Shown in pieces: positions 1-7,125 of a stretch of 8,675 nucleotides of DNA (within the stretch, counting starts at the first letter, position 1; each line of letters begins with the position of its first letter). The position numbers were made by a program, and so were the translations under genes. The notes under the pieces were generated by a model, which saw nothing but the letters and a program-made list of their open reading frames with translations, was not told the DNA's origin and searched no databases. Source of the DNA: Synergistaceae bacterium (lineage in GTDB: Bacteria > Synergistota > Synergistia > Synergistales > Synergistaceae); contig JAUNSQ010000063.1 of the NCBI GenBank assembly GCA_030539135.1, forward strand, positions 1 to 8,675, read 5' to 3'.

Positions 1-71
1 GATTTGAACCCGCACGAACTTGCGTTCGCAGGATTTTAAGTCCCGTGCGTCTACCTTTCCGCCACCCCGGC
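1..71 (-). tRNA. tRNA-Leu(UAA), 3' end cut off by the window edge
   Basis: Read on the minus strand this begins GCCGGGGTGGCGGAA, a typical leucine tRNA 5' end: a seven-base acceptor strand, then T8-G9 and a D-stem GCG/CGC. The anticodon arm is CGGGA-CTTAAAA-TCCTG, giving anticodon TAA at 36-38, which decodes UUA (and UUG by wobble). A long class II variable arm, CGAAC-GCAA-GTTCG, pairs perfectly and supports Leu. The T-arm starts GCGGGTTCAAATC and the window ends inside the T-loop, so the 3' T-stem, acceptor strand and CCA are not visible. It lies 28 bases downstream of nth on the same strand but has its own promoter. Confidence 0.95.
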
Positions 72-82
72 CGACAAAGGGT

Positions 83-110
83 ATTATACCAACAAAATGC
101 TATCCGTCAA
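83..110 (-). promoter_or_regulatory. Sigma-70-type promoter of tRNA-Leu, inside the 3' end of nth
   Basis: On the minus strand there is TTGACG (105-110, five of six consensus bases), a 16-base spacer, and a perfect TATAAT (83-88). Initiation about 7 bases downstream would start the transcript only a few bases before the tRNA 5' end at 71, as is usual for tRNA genes. The -35 box lies in the last codons of nth, and the nth stop codon (100-102) lies in the spacer. It is read from sequence only. Confidence 0.7.
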
Positions 111-783
111 GGCTTTTGGCAAATCGGCACCATTTTTTAAGTCCGCATTCGGCGCATTTCGGTTTTCTCGCGTCGCAGACATGGCGCCCTTGTTCAAGGA
201 AGTTCAAGTGCGCTCCGCCAAAACGCTCCTGCGGCAGCGTAGCTTCAAGATATTCCTGTATCTTATCGGGCGGCGTCTTCTCTGGGGCCCAGCCAAGCCT
301 TCTGCTTATACGCGATATGTGGGTATCCACGGGGAAAGCGGCTCTGCCCAGATCAAAGACGAGAACGATACCGGCGGTCTTCACGCCAACGCCAGGAAGC
401 GAGACTAGAAAACTCCTGATATCCTCCGTCTTCCAATCGGCTAACTTCCTGATGGAATACTCTCCAAATTTCTTTTTTATGATATCCAGTATCTCTATTA
501 TTCGTTTCGACTTCGTGTCGCCGAGCCCAGCCACGCGAATGCAGTCGGCTATCTGCTCAGCTTTGGCGGCGGCGACGCTGTCCCATGTTGGAAATTTTTT
601 GCGAAGCGCGTCAAAAGCCTTGTCCCTGTTCCTGTCGTTTGTGTTTTGCGACAATACGGTGAGTATCAGGTCGTCAAGCGGCTCGTCAAAGAACGGTGTT
701 ATCGCGCTTATATCTTTTTCGTGATTCCACTTCGCTTCGAGGGCGTCGAGTATATCTTTTGCGTGATAAGGCTTTTTCAACAT
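100..783 (-). CDS. nth: Endonuclease III-like DNA glycosylase/AP lyase (HhH-GPD, 4Fe-4S)
   Basis: A 227-residue protein of the endonuclease III family, which removes oxidised pyrimidines from DNA and nicks the abasic site in base excision repair. The helix-hairpin-helix LPGVGVKTA is at 129-137, with the expected catalytic Lys135. The catalytic Asp153 is in FPVDTHISR. The C-terminal iron-sulphur loop is complete: Cys203-X6-Cys210-X2-Cys213-X5-Cys219. The early motif is LTVLSQNTND (41-50) rather than the LSAQATD of E. coli Nth, placing it in the LSQNT(S/N)D branch of the superfamily; substrate range may therefore differ. The length is close to E. coli Nth (211). The start ATG overlaps the stop of the upstream protease gene (TAATG). 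No clear Shine-Dalgarno precedes it, so translation is probably coupled to the protease gene. The symbol is by family, not proven orthology. Confidence 0.93.
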   Translation of the reverse strand: MLKKPYHAKDILDALEAKWNHEKDISAITPFFDEPLDDLILTVLSQNTNDRNRDKAFDALRKKFPTWDSVAAAKAEQIADCIRVAGLGDTKSKRIIEILDIIKKKFGEYSIRKLADWKTEDIRSFLVSLPGVGVKTAGIVLVFDLGRAAFPVDTHISRISRRLGWAPEKTPPDKIQEYLEATLPQERFGGAHLNFLEQGRHVCDARKPKCAECGLKKWCRFAKSLDG

Positions 784-3329
784 TATTTCTTTTTGGCCGC
801 CTTTTTCTTTGGCTTCGCCTTCGCGGGTTTTTTCGGCGGGTCTATCTTGTCCTGTATCTTTTTCTTATGCCTGCACCCGCGTTCTATCCAGCTCTCAAGG
901 CATGCCTGGACTTTGCCATGTATGCTGTCCTTGGGGTATTGTCCGCTCTTGCTCTTCGTTCCGGCCTTTACTCCTGTCAGTATCTCGATTCCTTCGTCTA
1001 TCGTCCTGACGCTCCATATATGGAACTTCCCTTTTTTAACCGCCTCTGTGACTTCGTGGCTGAGCATGAGGTGACGTTCGTTCTGATGAGGTATCATAAC
1101 ACCCTGTTCGCCGGTCAGTCCAAGGACTTTGCAGTAGCGGAAGAACCCTTCTATCTTGTCGTTTACCCCGCCGATGGGCTGAACAAAGCCAAACTGGTCT
1201 ACCGAGCCGGTAACAGCTATGCTCTGCTTTATTGGCACTTCTGCCAGCGCGGAGAGCAGGCAGTAAAGCTCTGTCGAAGACGCGCTGTCGCCCTCGATGC
1301 CGCCATACGTCTGCTCAAAGGCTATACGGGCGGAAACCGAGAGCGGGAAGTCCTGCGCGTACATGCGCCCAAGGTAGCTCGTGAGTATCATTAGCCCCTT
1401 GTTGTGTATCGGTCCAGTCATCTTGACCTCTCGCTCGATGTTCACAACGCCCTCTTGACCCATGAAAACATTGGCCGTGATCCTCGTCGGCGAGCCAAAG
1501 CTGTAATCTACGAGCTGCAGCACGGTAAGTGCGTTTATCTGCCCTATTACGGCCCCGGTCGTGTCTATCCGAATTATCCCCTCACTGTACTCTTCGAGTA
1601 TCTTCTCTTCGAGCAGGCTGGAGCGGAATATTTTCTCATCTATGGCGCTGCGGACATAAGAGGCTCCGACCTGTTTCTTGCCGCTAAGCTTCGCGAGAGC
1701 GGTTGACTCGACAAGTATGTCGGCTATCTTATTAAATTGCGTGCAAAGCTTGTTTTGATCTTCGGCAAGGCGCGACGAGTATTCAATTATTTCTCCTACC
1801 GCGCCCGCAGAGAAGTTGAGTTTGCCCTCGTGGCCGACGTACCCCGCGATGAAACGCGCGATCTGCATCTCAGACTCAGGCGTGCGCTTCATCTCCGTGT
1901 CAAAGTCAGCCTTTATCTTAAATATCTTCTGGAACTCAGGGTCATATATGTTGAGCAGGTAGTAAAGATATGGCGTGCCAACTATCACTACCTTCATATC
2001 AATTGGGATAGCCTCCGGGCGCAGAGACGAGACCGGGACATAGCCGAGCTGCTCGCCAAGGTTCTCAATGGAGAGCTCGCGCGAGCGAAGCACCCTCTTC
2101 AGCGCGTCCCAAGACATGAACTGTCTCAACAGCTCCTCAGCTTCAAGCAGCAGGAAACCGCCGTTCGCCCTGTGCATCGAGCCAGGCGTTATCCTGCGAA
2201 AATCCGTGTACCAATTCCCCTGCTTGCTCTCGTATTCGACCTTTCCTACTAAGTTATAATAGATTGGGTTAGTTTCCTTTATTACAGGAGCTCCGTCGTT
2301 CGGATTGTTGGAAACGAAGGCGTTGACTTCGTAACGCGAGAAATCGACCTCGGTGTTTTCGTCTCGCGCCGACTCCAAAAAGGCGTTGAAATTCGAAATG
2401 ACATCCTCTGAGAAGTCGTCAAGCCAATCCTCAAATTTCTTGTTAGGTTTGTATTTCGCGCGCAGCTCAGAGAGTATAGGCTCGATAACGCCGCGGCATA
2501 TCTGGCTTTCTAGCTCTTTTATACGCTCCTTGAGGTCCTTCTCGCGCTCGCGGATAAGGCGCAGCGTGATAAGCGTCTTTTGAGATATCTCCTCTGACGC
2601 CTTCTGTAGCGCGTCCTGCTCCGCCTGAGAAAGCTTCTCAAACTCATCCTGCTGCATCTCTCTGAGAACGAGCTTCGGTTCTTCCTGCGGCTCCTCTTCT
2701 CCAGATTCGGGCGTTGCCGGCTTATCGGCGTTAGGCGCGGAGTCCTCCGCCTCCTTCAGAGGTTTGGCCATTATCATAGGAAGGTTTACGAACCCCTGCG
2801 GAGTGCGTTTTATCGCGAATTTTTTACCCTCCGCCCAAACGCGGAGGTCTTCCATCAGCTTGTTTACTACTTCTTGAAAGCTCTTAACGAGCTGGGCCTT
2901 GTTATCCTCGTATTCATTGTTCTCAAACGCCTTCGACAGGGCGGCCTTAAGCTCTTCGACCGCGTTGGCGGCGTCCTTTGCAAGCTCCTTGCCCCTTCCG
3001 GCGGGAAGATTTATAGCAAGCGGCATCCCCATGTCATCAAAGTTATAGACATACACCCAATCGTCCGGCGCGGGCATCGTCTTGGCCATGCGCTGCAGCT
3101 CCTGCATGGCATACGATGTGCGTCCCGTTCCAGGTTCGCCGACCATAAAGATGTTGTATCCCTTGCTCTTTACTGAGAGTCCAAAATTTACCGCGTGGAC
3201 GGCCCGCTCCTGGCCGATAAGACCTTCTAATTTTTCAACGCTCTTTGTGGTCTTGAAGCCAAGCAAACCAAGGTCCGCGCTGCGGCGAAGTTTTTCAAAC
3301 GACAGTTCTCTGTCTTTTATCAGTGACAT
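783..3329 (-). CDS. Lon-family S16 serine protease, LonB/LonC-like, with altered P-loop
   Basis: An 848-residue cytoplasmic protease. There is no N-terminal LON substrate domain and no evident membrane segment. An AAA-like module (about 10-560) has a P-loop GEPGTGRTS (64-72) in which the usual lysine is Arg70. A Walker-B-like strand GGFLLLEAEEL (390-400) and a sensor-1-like segment VVIVGTPYLYYLL (447-459) follow. The module is interrupted by an acidic Pro/Glu-rich stretch (about 193-219) and a charged helical, coiled-coil-like insert (about 222-278). The S16 protease domain (about 580-785) has catalytic Ser682 in EGDSASS and Lys725 in GGVNDKIEGFF, so it should be active. The tail (820-848) is very rich in Lys, Ala and Pro. 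Architecture resembles proteins with Pfam AAA_32 plus Lon_C, including LonC, one member of which has been described as ATP-independent. An AGGAGG ribosome binding site at 3337-3342 sits 7 bases before the ATG. It is coupled to nth downstream. Confidence 0.92.
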   Translation of the reverse strand: MSLIKDRELSFEKLRRSADLGLLGFKTTKSVEKLEGLIGQERAVHAVNFGLSVKSKGYNIFMVGEPGTGRTSYAMQELQRMAKTMPAPDDWVYVYNFDDMGMPLAINLPAGRGKELAKDAANAVEELKAALSKAFENNEYEDNKAQLVKSFQEVVNKLMEDLRVWAEGKKFAIKRTPQGFVNLPMIMAKPLKEAEDSAPNADKPATPESGEEEPQEEPKLVLREMQQDEFEKLSQAEQDALQKASEEISQKTLITLRLIREREKDLKERIKELESQICRGVIEPILSELRAKYKPNKKFEDWLDDFSEDVISNFNAFLESARDENTEVDFSRYEVNAFVSNNPNDGAPVIKETNPIYYNLVGKVEYESKQGNWYTDFRRITPGSMHRANGGFLLLEAEELLRQFMSWDALKRVLRSRELSIENLGEQLGYVPVSSLRPEAIPIDMKVVIVGTPYLYYLLNIYDPEFQKIFKIKADFDTEMKRTPESEMQIARFIAGYVGHEGKLNFSAGAVGEIIEYSSRLAEDQNKLCTQFNKIADILVESTALAKLSGKKQVGASYVRSAIDEKIFRSSLLEEKILEEYSEGIIRIDTTGAVIGQINALTVLQLVDYSFGSPTRITANVFMGQEGVVNIEREVKMTGPIHNKGLMILTSYLGRMYAQDFPLSVSARIAFEQTYGGIEGDSASSTELYCLLSALAEVPIKQSIAVTGSVDQFGFVQPIGGVNDKIEGFFRYCKVLGLTGEQGVMIPHQNERHLMLSHEVTEAVKKGKFHIWSVRTIDEGIEILTGVKAGTKSKSGQYPKDSIHGKVQACLESWIERGCRHKKKIQDKIDPPKKPAKAKPKKKAAKKK

Positions 3330-3400
3330 GATTTTTCCTCCTGGGGGAATTCAATACAGTACGTCTTCCGTTAATTTCAAACTCGATAACAATAAACGAT

Positions 3401-3420
3401 AGTATAGTATTTATGCAAGT
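3401..3420 (-). promoter_or_regulatory. Possible promoter for the Lon-like gene and nth
   Basis: In the AT-rich 145-base gap between the ATP-grasp gene and the Lon-like gene, the minus strand has TATACT (3401-3406), a good -10 box about 70 bases before the ATG. The -35 is unclear: TTGCAT (3414-3419) lies too close to pair with it, and the base 17 positions upstream reads TACATT. No hairpin with a T-run is visible in the gap, so read-through from the upstream ATP-grasp operon is equally possible. Confidence 0.3.
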
Positions 3421-3474
3421 GAAAATGTATTAAATCAGTGTTTTATGTGCGCCGCTTTAAGCATGGCTGACCGC

Positions 3475-5214
3475 TTACGAGCTTATATTTTCGATGATGA
3501 CGCCACGGTTCGCTTGGCTGTCCATATAAGCCGAAAAATCTCCCCTGTATATCCTTATCGACGGATCTGGCCCCTGTTCCCACCCTGCGTCCTTGAACCA
3601 CTCGCGGTCATATATGTTGCGCCCCTCTCCATCAAAGACAGGCATATAGAGCACATTGTCCACCTCGAGGTCGGAGAAGAAATGCGTGCCGTATGAGAGC
3701 TCGGGCATATACCCAAACCTAGGCAGGCCAAGCTCAACGATGCAGCAGCAGTTCGTTATCTCGTCGTACTGCACAGGGACCCCAAGTTCAGGATTGCTGG
3801 ATCCGATCCTGCCGGGCGAGACGAGGATATAAGGTTCTCCGGCCAACGCTGAGTTTACCTCTCCCAAACGTCTGGCGACTGTATAGAAGTTCGGGCTTGT
3901 ATAATACAGATGGTGGTCGACATAGACGATGACCTTTATATGCTCCGCCGCGCCGTGCGTCACCATCCTGTCGGCTTGTAACAAGACATGCTTTCCTTCA
4001 AGCGGAGGTATGATGTTCTCTTGGCAGTCGTTGTTCCAAAGCGGCCGCGATTGTATGAGATAAAGCTGTTCGTCCGCAGGTTCCCCGGCATATTCGATAT
4101 CAGCGGGAACCCCCATGGAGTTCTCCAGCAAATCGAGCATCATCTTCATTCTCTCAAAAAATTTGGGGTATTTTTTTGGGAAATTCTCAAACGTAAAACA
4201 TATTTTGGAATCAGGAGACATAACCTTCATATTTTTCGGGACAGACATGAACATGTCGCTCTCGAACTCACGGTGATAGAGCTGCGCGAAAGCCTCGTAA
4301 TCCGCGTGGTTGTCCAGCAGCTGCCGCCAATTTTTATTCACGTCTACCACAGTGAGCTCGTCCGGGTTCGACCAGCTTATGACATGAAACTTCTCCTGCG
4401 CGTGGAACGCGACCTTGTCCGGGTTCTGCCCCTCCGGCCGCAGCGTCGGGTTAGTAAGCGAGACGGTGCGCGCGTATCCGCGCTTTGTGCTCATCGTCGC
4501 GAGCCCAAAAACGAGGCGCAGCACTCCGTCCTCCTGCCTGACGCGAGTCGTCCATCTTCTGTAATTCTTGGAGTAGCCTACGCCGCCTAGCGTCGGATAG
4601 TAAAAACTGCCGCACCATCGTCCGGTAATGCGCATGACTATTATGCCCATCTCGTCGTCTCCGAGGCCGTGGCGCTTCTTGTAACTCACGGCCTGCGGGA
4701 AGTATATCCGCGCGTATATTTTTTTTATCTCGCTCTCTACGCGCGCGGTTCTCTCGTCTACGCCGCCCGTGTTATTCCCGAAAAACGTGGAAAGATATTT
4801 TCCCGCGAAAGAATACTTCACTGAATCCTCCAGCATGCTGCTGCTCCGTACAACTACGGGATCGTTTATGTTGGAAAGAAATTTTTTGATCGCCTGAGTG
4901 ACTTCGCCGGGCAGCGGCGTTAAAAGAAACGCCCGCTCAAGCGCGTTGGGATCGTCAGCGGATATCAAGCCCTCCAGCGAGGGCACACTCTCGATAAACC
5001 GATGGAACATCTCAGTGCTGAAATATATAGACTCAGGCAAACACACCCGCGACAGATGAGCGTCCCCGCACTCTCTTAACATGCGTATCGCAAAGAGAAG
5101 CGAGCGGCCCTTCCCCCCGATCGTCCCCCTTCCGTATATCATAGGCGCAAATTCGGGGTCCTCTTCTGGCTTCCATGAGAAATAACTGTCCCTAGTTTTT
5201 TCGTCTATTGGCAT
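3475..5214 (-). CDS. PPDK_N ATP-grasp protein with uncharacterised C-terminal domain, copy 2
   Basis: A 579-residue protein whose first two thirds match the nucleotide-binding domain of pyruvate phosphate dikinase and PEP synthase. It has a glycine loop GGKGRSL (33-39), VRSSSMLEDS (122-131) with the ATP-contacting Arg123, FAGKY (136-140), and the closing DIEYAG...LIQSRPL block (372-392) with Glu374, Gln388 and Arg390. No phosphohistidine motif (TSH-type) and no PEP/pyruvate barrel follow, so it cannot be a complete dikinase. The last 190 residues form a domain shared with the neighbouring paralogue: YVDHHLY, VSPGRIGSSNPELGVPV (465-481) and PELSYGTHFF (504-513). I recall similar C-terminal motifs in Bacteroidetes PEP/pyruvate-binding-domain proteins of unknown function. 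Odd points are Met194 where the paralogue has Gln, Ile470 in place of Trp, and three consecutive cysteines at 489-491. A GGAGGT site (5221-5226) sits 6 bases before the ATG. It starts 15 bases after the stop of the upstream copy. Confidence 0.85.
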   Translation of the reverse strand: MPIDEKTRDSYFSWKPEEDPEFAPMIYGRGTIGGKGRSLLFAIRMLRECGDAHLSRVCLPESIYFSTEMFHRFIESVPSLEGLISADDPNALERAFLLTPLPGEVTQAIKKFLSNINDPVVVRSSSMLEDSVKYSFAGKYLSTFFGNNTGGVDERTARVESEIKKIYARIYFPQAVSYKKRHGLGDDEMGIIVMRITGRWCGSFYYPTLGGVGYSKNYRRWTTRVRQEDGVLRLVFGLATMSTKRGYARTVSLTNPTLRPEGQNPDKVAFHAQEKFHVISWSNPDELTVVDVNKNWRQLLDNHADYEAFAQLYHREFESDMFMSVPKNMKVMSPDSKICFTFENFPKKYPKFFERMKMMLDLLENSMGVPADIEYAGEPADEQLYLIQSRPLWNNDCQENIIPPLEGKHVLLQADRMVTHGAAEHIKVIVYVDHHLYYTSPNFYTVARRLGEVNSALAGEPYILVSPGRIGSSNPELGVPVQYDEITNCCCIVELGLPRFGYMPELSYGTHFFSDLEVDNVLYMPVFDGEGRNIYDREWFKDAGWEQGPDPSIRIYRGDFSAYMDSQANRGVIIENISS

Positions 5215-5229
5215 AGGTCTACCTCCACG

Positions 5230-6945
5230 TCAGCCGCGGTCAATAATAACGCCCGTCTCGCTGTCGCCGTCGAGCAAAACGTCGAAACAGCCCTCGTAAT
5301 GTCTTACGGCGGGATGATATGCGGTCTTCCAGCGCCTCGAGTCAAACCACTCTCGGTTATATATATTGTTCCTCTCGCCTTCAAAAACAGGAAGGTAAAG
5401 TATGTTGTCACAATCAAGATCAAGGAAGAAGTGCGTGCCATAGGAGAGCTCGGGCGTCATGCCCTTGCGCGGGATACCGAGCTCCACCAGGCAGCCTGAG
5501 TTCGACAGTTCGTTGTACCTCACAGGGACCCCAAGCATCGGGTTCGAGCTGCCCCAACGTCCTGGTCCAACAAGGATATACCTCTCGCCGTCGAGCCTCA
5601 TATTTATCTCGCCCACAGACCGCGCGACGTCATAGAAGTCCGGCGTCCCGCCATATAATTCAGGGTCCACATAGACGATGTGCCTGATGCCTTCAAGCCT
5701 GCCGTTGGCGACCATGCGGCTGCCGCGCAGTATGACCTTCTCAGGCGAGACCTCCGGAATAGCCACCTGCCCAAGGTCTTCATAGACGGACAGCGACCTT
5801 AGCTGCACGAGTGTGAAACTGTCCTCCTCCGCCTCATACGCAAATTCCATATCGGCCGGGAGCTCAAGCTCCTTCTCAAAGAGTTTCAAAAGCATCTTTA
5901 TCTTCTGGAAGAATTTGGGGCACCTCTGAGGAAGTCCCGAGAACGTGAACACCGGCTTCGGCATCCCCATATTCTCCAAATCCGAATGGAGCCAATGGAA
6001 CATATTATCGTCGTACCATTGTATAAACGCTGGGGCCATGCGATGTCTGCGCGTTATCTCAGATACAAAATCGCCGATTCTGCCGGTGGTAAAGATATTA
6101 TGTTCCATGTCTATATAGTCGAACTTCTCCTGCGAGTGGTCAACAAGCTCGGAAGGCCTGCTGCCCTCCGGCCTCAAGTTCGGGTTCGTAAGGTAGAACG
6201 TTCTTGCGTAAGCCCTGTCAACTGTCCTTGTGCCAAGGCCAAAGCATATCCTGGCCACGCCGTCTTCTTTTTTTATCCTTGGCGACGGCCTCCTGAAAAC
6301 TTGTGAGAACGCCGCGCCGGCAAGCTCGGGATAAAAGAGGTTATCGTGTTTCTTCCCGGCGAGGGGCTGGATCAAGACCGCCATCCTATCGCCGCCCCAC
6401 TTCACGCCATGCTTACGCTTGTATTCCCTCGCCGCAGGGTTATATGTCGAAGCGTAGACCTGTTTTATAGCGTACTCCAACTCTTTCTTGTTTATCTCAT
6501 GGCCGCCACAGTTAGCGACAAACTTTGTGGCGTACTTGCCCGCAAATGAAAGGTTGACGTCGTCCTCGAGGAGAGAAGATGAACGAACGGACATCGGGCC
6601 CCTTATCTTCGACAAAATCATCTCCAGCGGCTCGTTCAGGCTCGGCGGCAGCACGGCGTCGCGGCATATCCTGTAAAGCTCTGGGGCGTCGGTATGCTCC
6701 CTGAGGTTCATAAGGCGCTTCCAAAGCTGGTTGATATCCATAAATTCGTCAAATACCGACGTAGTTATCACAAAAGAATAATCTGGCAGGGATATATCCT
6801 CCAAGAGCGCATTCTTTTCAAGGACAAAATGCGCGAAGCCAAGCCCTTTGGCCTTGCCGCCTATCCCGCCGTCGCCTATGAGCCATCCCCTATCCGCGTA
6901 ATATGGAAGCGGGTCAAAGCTCCTATAAAGTTCGCCGTGTTCCAT
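5230..6945 (-). CDS. PPDK_N ATP-grasp protein with uncharacterised C-terminal domain, copy 1
   Basis: A 571-residue protein, first gene of a two-gene operon with its paralogue. The ATP-grasp region shows GGKAKGL (29-35), SVRSSSLLEDD (119-129) with Arg121, FAGKY (134-138), the strand MAVLIQPLAG (188-197) with Gln193 as in PPDK/PEP synthase, and DMEFAY...LVQLRSL (365-385) with Glu367, Gln381 and Arg383. The usual proline after that Arg is Ser384. The phosphohistidine and PEP/pyruvate domains of full-length dikinases are absent. The C-terminal region carries YVDPELYGGTPDFYDVARS, GPGRWGSSNPMLGVPV (460-475) and PELSYGTHFF (498-507). It is probably an ATP-dependent phosphotransferase or ligase, or a nucleotide-sensing regulator; substrate unknown. 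The start is supported by GGCGGTGAT (6949-6957), near-complementary to the 16S tail, with 7 bases between GGCGG and ATG. Annotation as PEP synthase would be misleading. Confidence 0.85.
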   Translation of the reverse strand: MEHGELYRSFDPLPYYADRGWLIGDGGIGGKAKGLGFAHFVLEKNALLEDISLPDYSFVITTSVFDEFMDINQLWKRLMNLREHTDAPELYRICRDAVLPPSLNEPLEMILSKIRGPMSVRSSSLLEDDVNLSFAGKYATKFVANCGGHEINKKELEYAIKQVYASTYNPAAREYKRKHGVKWGGDRMAVLIQPLAGKKHDNLFYPELAGAAFSQVFRRPSPRIKKEDGVARICFGLGTRTVDRAYARTFYLTNPNLRPEGSRPSELVDHSQEKFDYIDMEHNIFTTGRIGDFVSEITRRHRMAPAFIQWYDDNMFHWLHSDLENMGMPKPVFTFSGLPQRCPKFFQKIKMLLKLFEKELELPADMEFAYEAEEDSFTLVQLRSLSVYEDLGQVAIPEVSPEKVILRGSRMVANGRLEGIRHIVYVDPELYGGTPDFYDVARSVGEINMRLDGERYILVGPGRWGSSNPMLGVPVRYNELSNSGCLVELGIPRKGMTPELSYGTHFFLDLDCDNILYLPVFEGERNNIYNREWFDSRRWKTAYHPAVRHYEGCFDVLLDGDSETGVIIDRG

Positions 6946-6996
6946 CGTATCACCGCCCAGTCCTACAGTTACGGGTAATCATCATCTTCTAAATAA

Positions 6997-7025
6997 ATAA
7001 TATACGAAAATTCGCCATTACACAA
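6997..7025 (-). promoter_or_regulatory. Candidate promoter of the ATP-grasp operon
   Basis: On the minus strand TTGTGT (7020-7025) and TATTAT (6997-7002) are separated by exactly 17 bases, within an AT-rich stretch about 52 bases before the start codon of the first ATP-grasp gene. The -35 box is weak. A promoter is expected here because the csp terminator lies just upstream and would block read-through. Confidence 0.4.
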
Positions 7026-7050
7026 ATAATATCAGGACACGCCCGCGCGA

Positions 7051-7091
7051 AGGCAAAAGAAAGAGGAGGCCGGGTATCCGGTCTCCTCTTT
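7051..7091 (-). terminator. Rho-independent terminator of csp
   Basis: Positions 7060-7073 pair with 7078-7091 around a four-base loop (7074-7077), giving a 14-position stem. The only imperfect position is 7069/7082, which is A-C on the minus strand and G-U on the plus strand. On the minus strand the stem ends in TTTCTTTT (to about 7053), the expected U-run. The plus side has no T-run after the stem. This fits termination of csp, whose stop is 35 bases upstream, and insulates the ATP-grasp operon. Confidence 0.88.
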
Positions 7092-7125
7092 ACTGGTCGT
7101 CAAATCCTTAATTTAAGGAAATAAA

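Noticed and set aside
696..2252. Several long plus-strand open frames (696-1394, 1404-1706, 1737-2252).
   Set aside because: They are antisense to the Lon-like gene, whose protein motifs are unambiguous. Their translations are arginine/leucine-rich without recognisable domains, and they have no ribosome binding site of note.
3343..3474. Rho-independent terminator between the ATP-grasp operon and the Lon-like gene.
   Set aside because: Only very short inverted repeats such as AGC-CAT-GCT are present and none is followed by a T-run.
3988..4590. A 200-codon plus-strand open frame.
   Set aside because: It is a mirror of the copy 2 ATP-grasp gene; its composition is typical of an antisense shadow.
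3475..6945. Calling the pair PEP synthase or pyruvate phosphate dikinase (ppsA/ppdK).
   Set aside because: Only the ATP-grasp part is present; the phosphohistidine and PEP/pyruvate domains are missing from both.
3475..6945. The two ATP-grasp genes being one gene split by a frameshift.
   Set aside because: Each has a full set of the same motifs in the same order, its own ribosome binding site and start, so they are paralogues, not halves.
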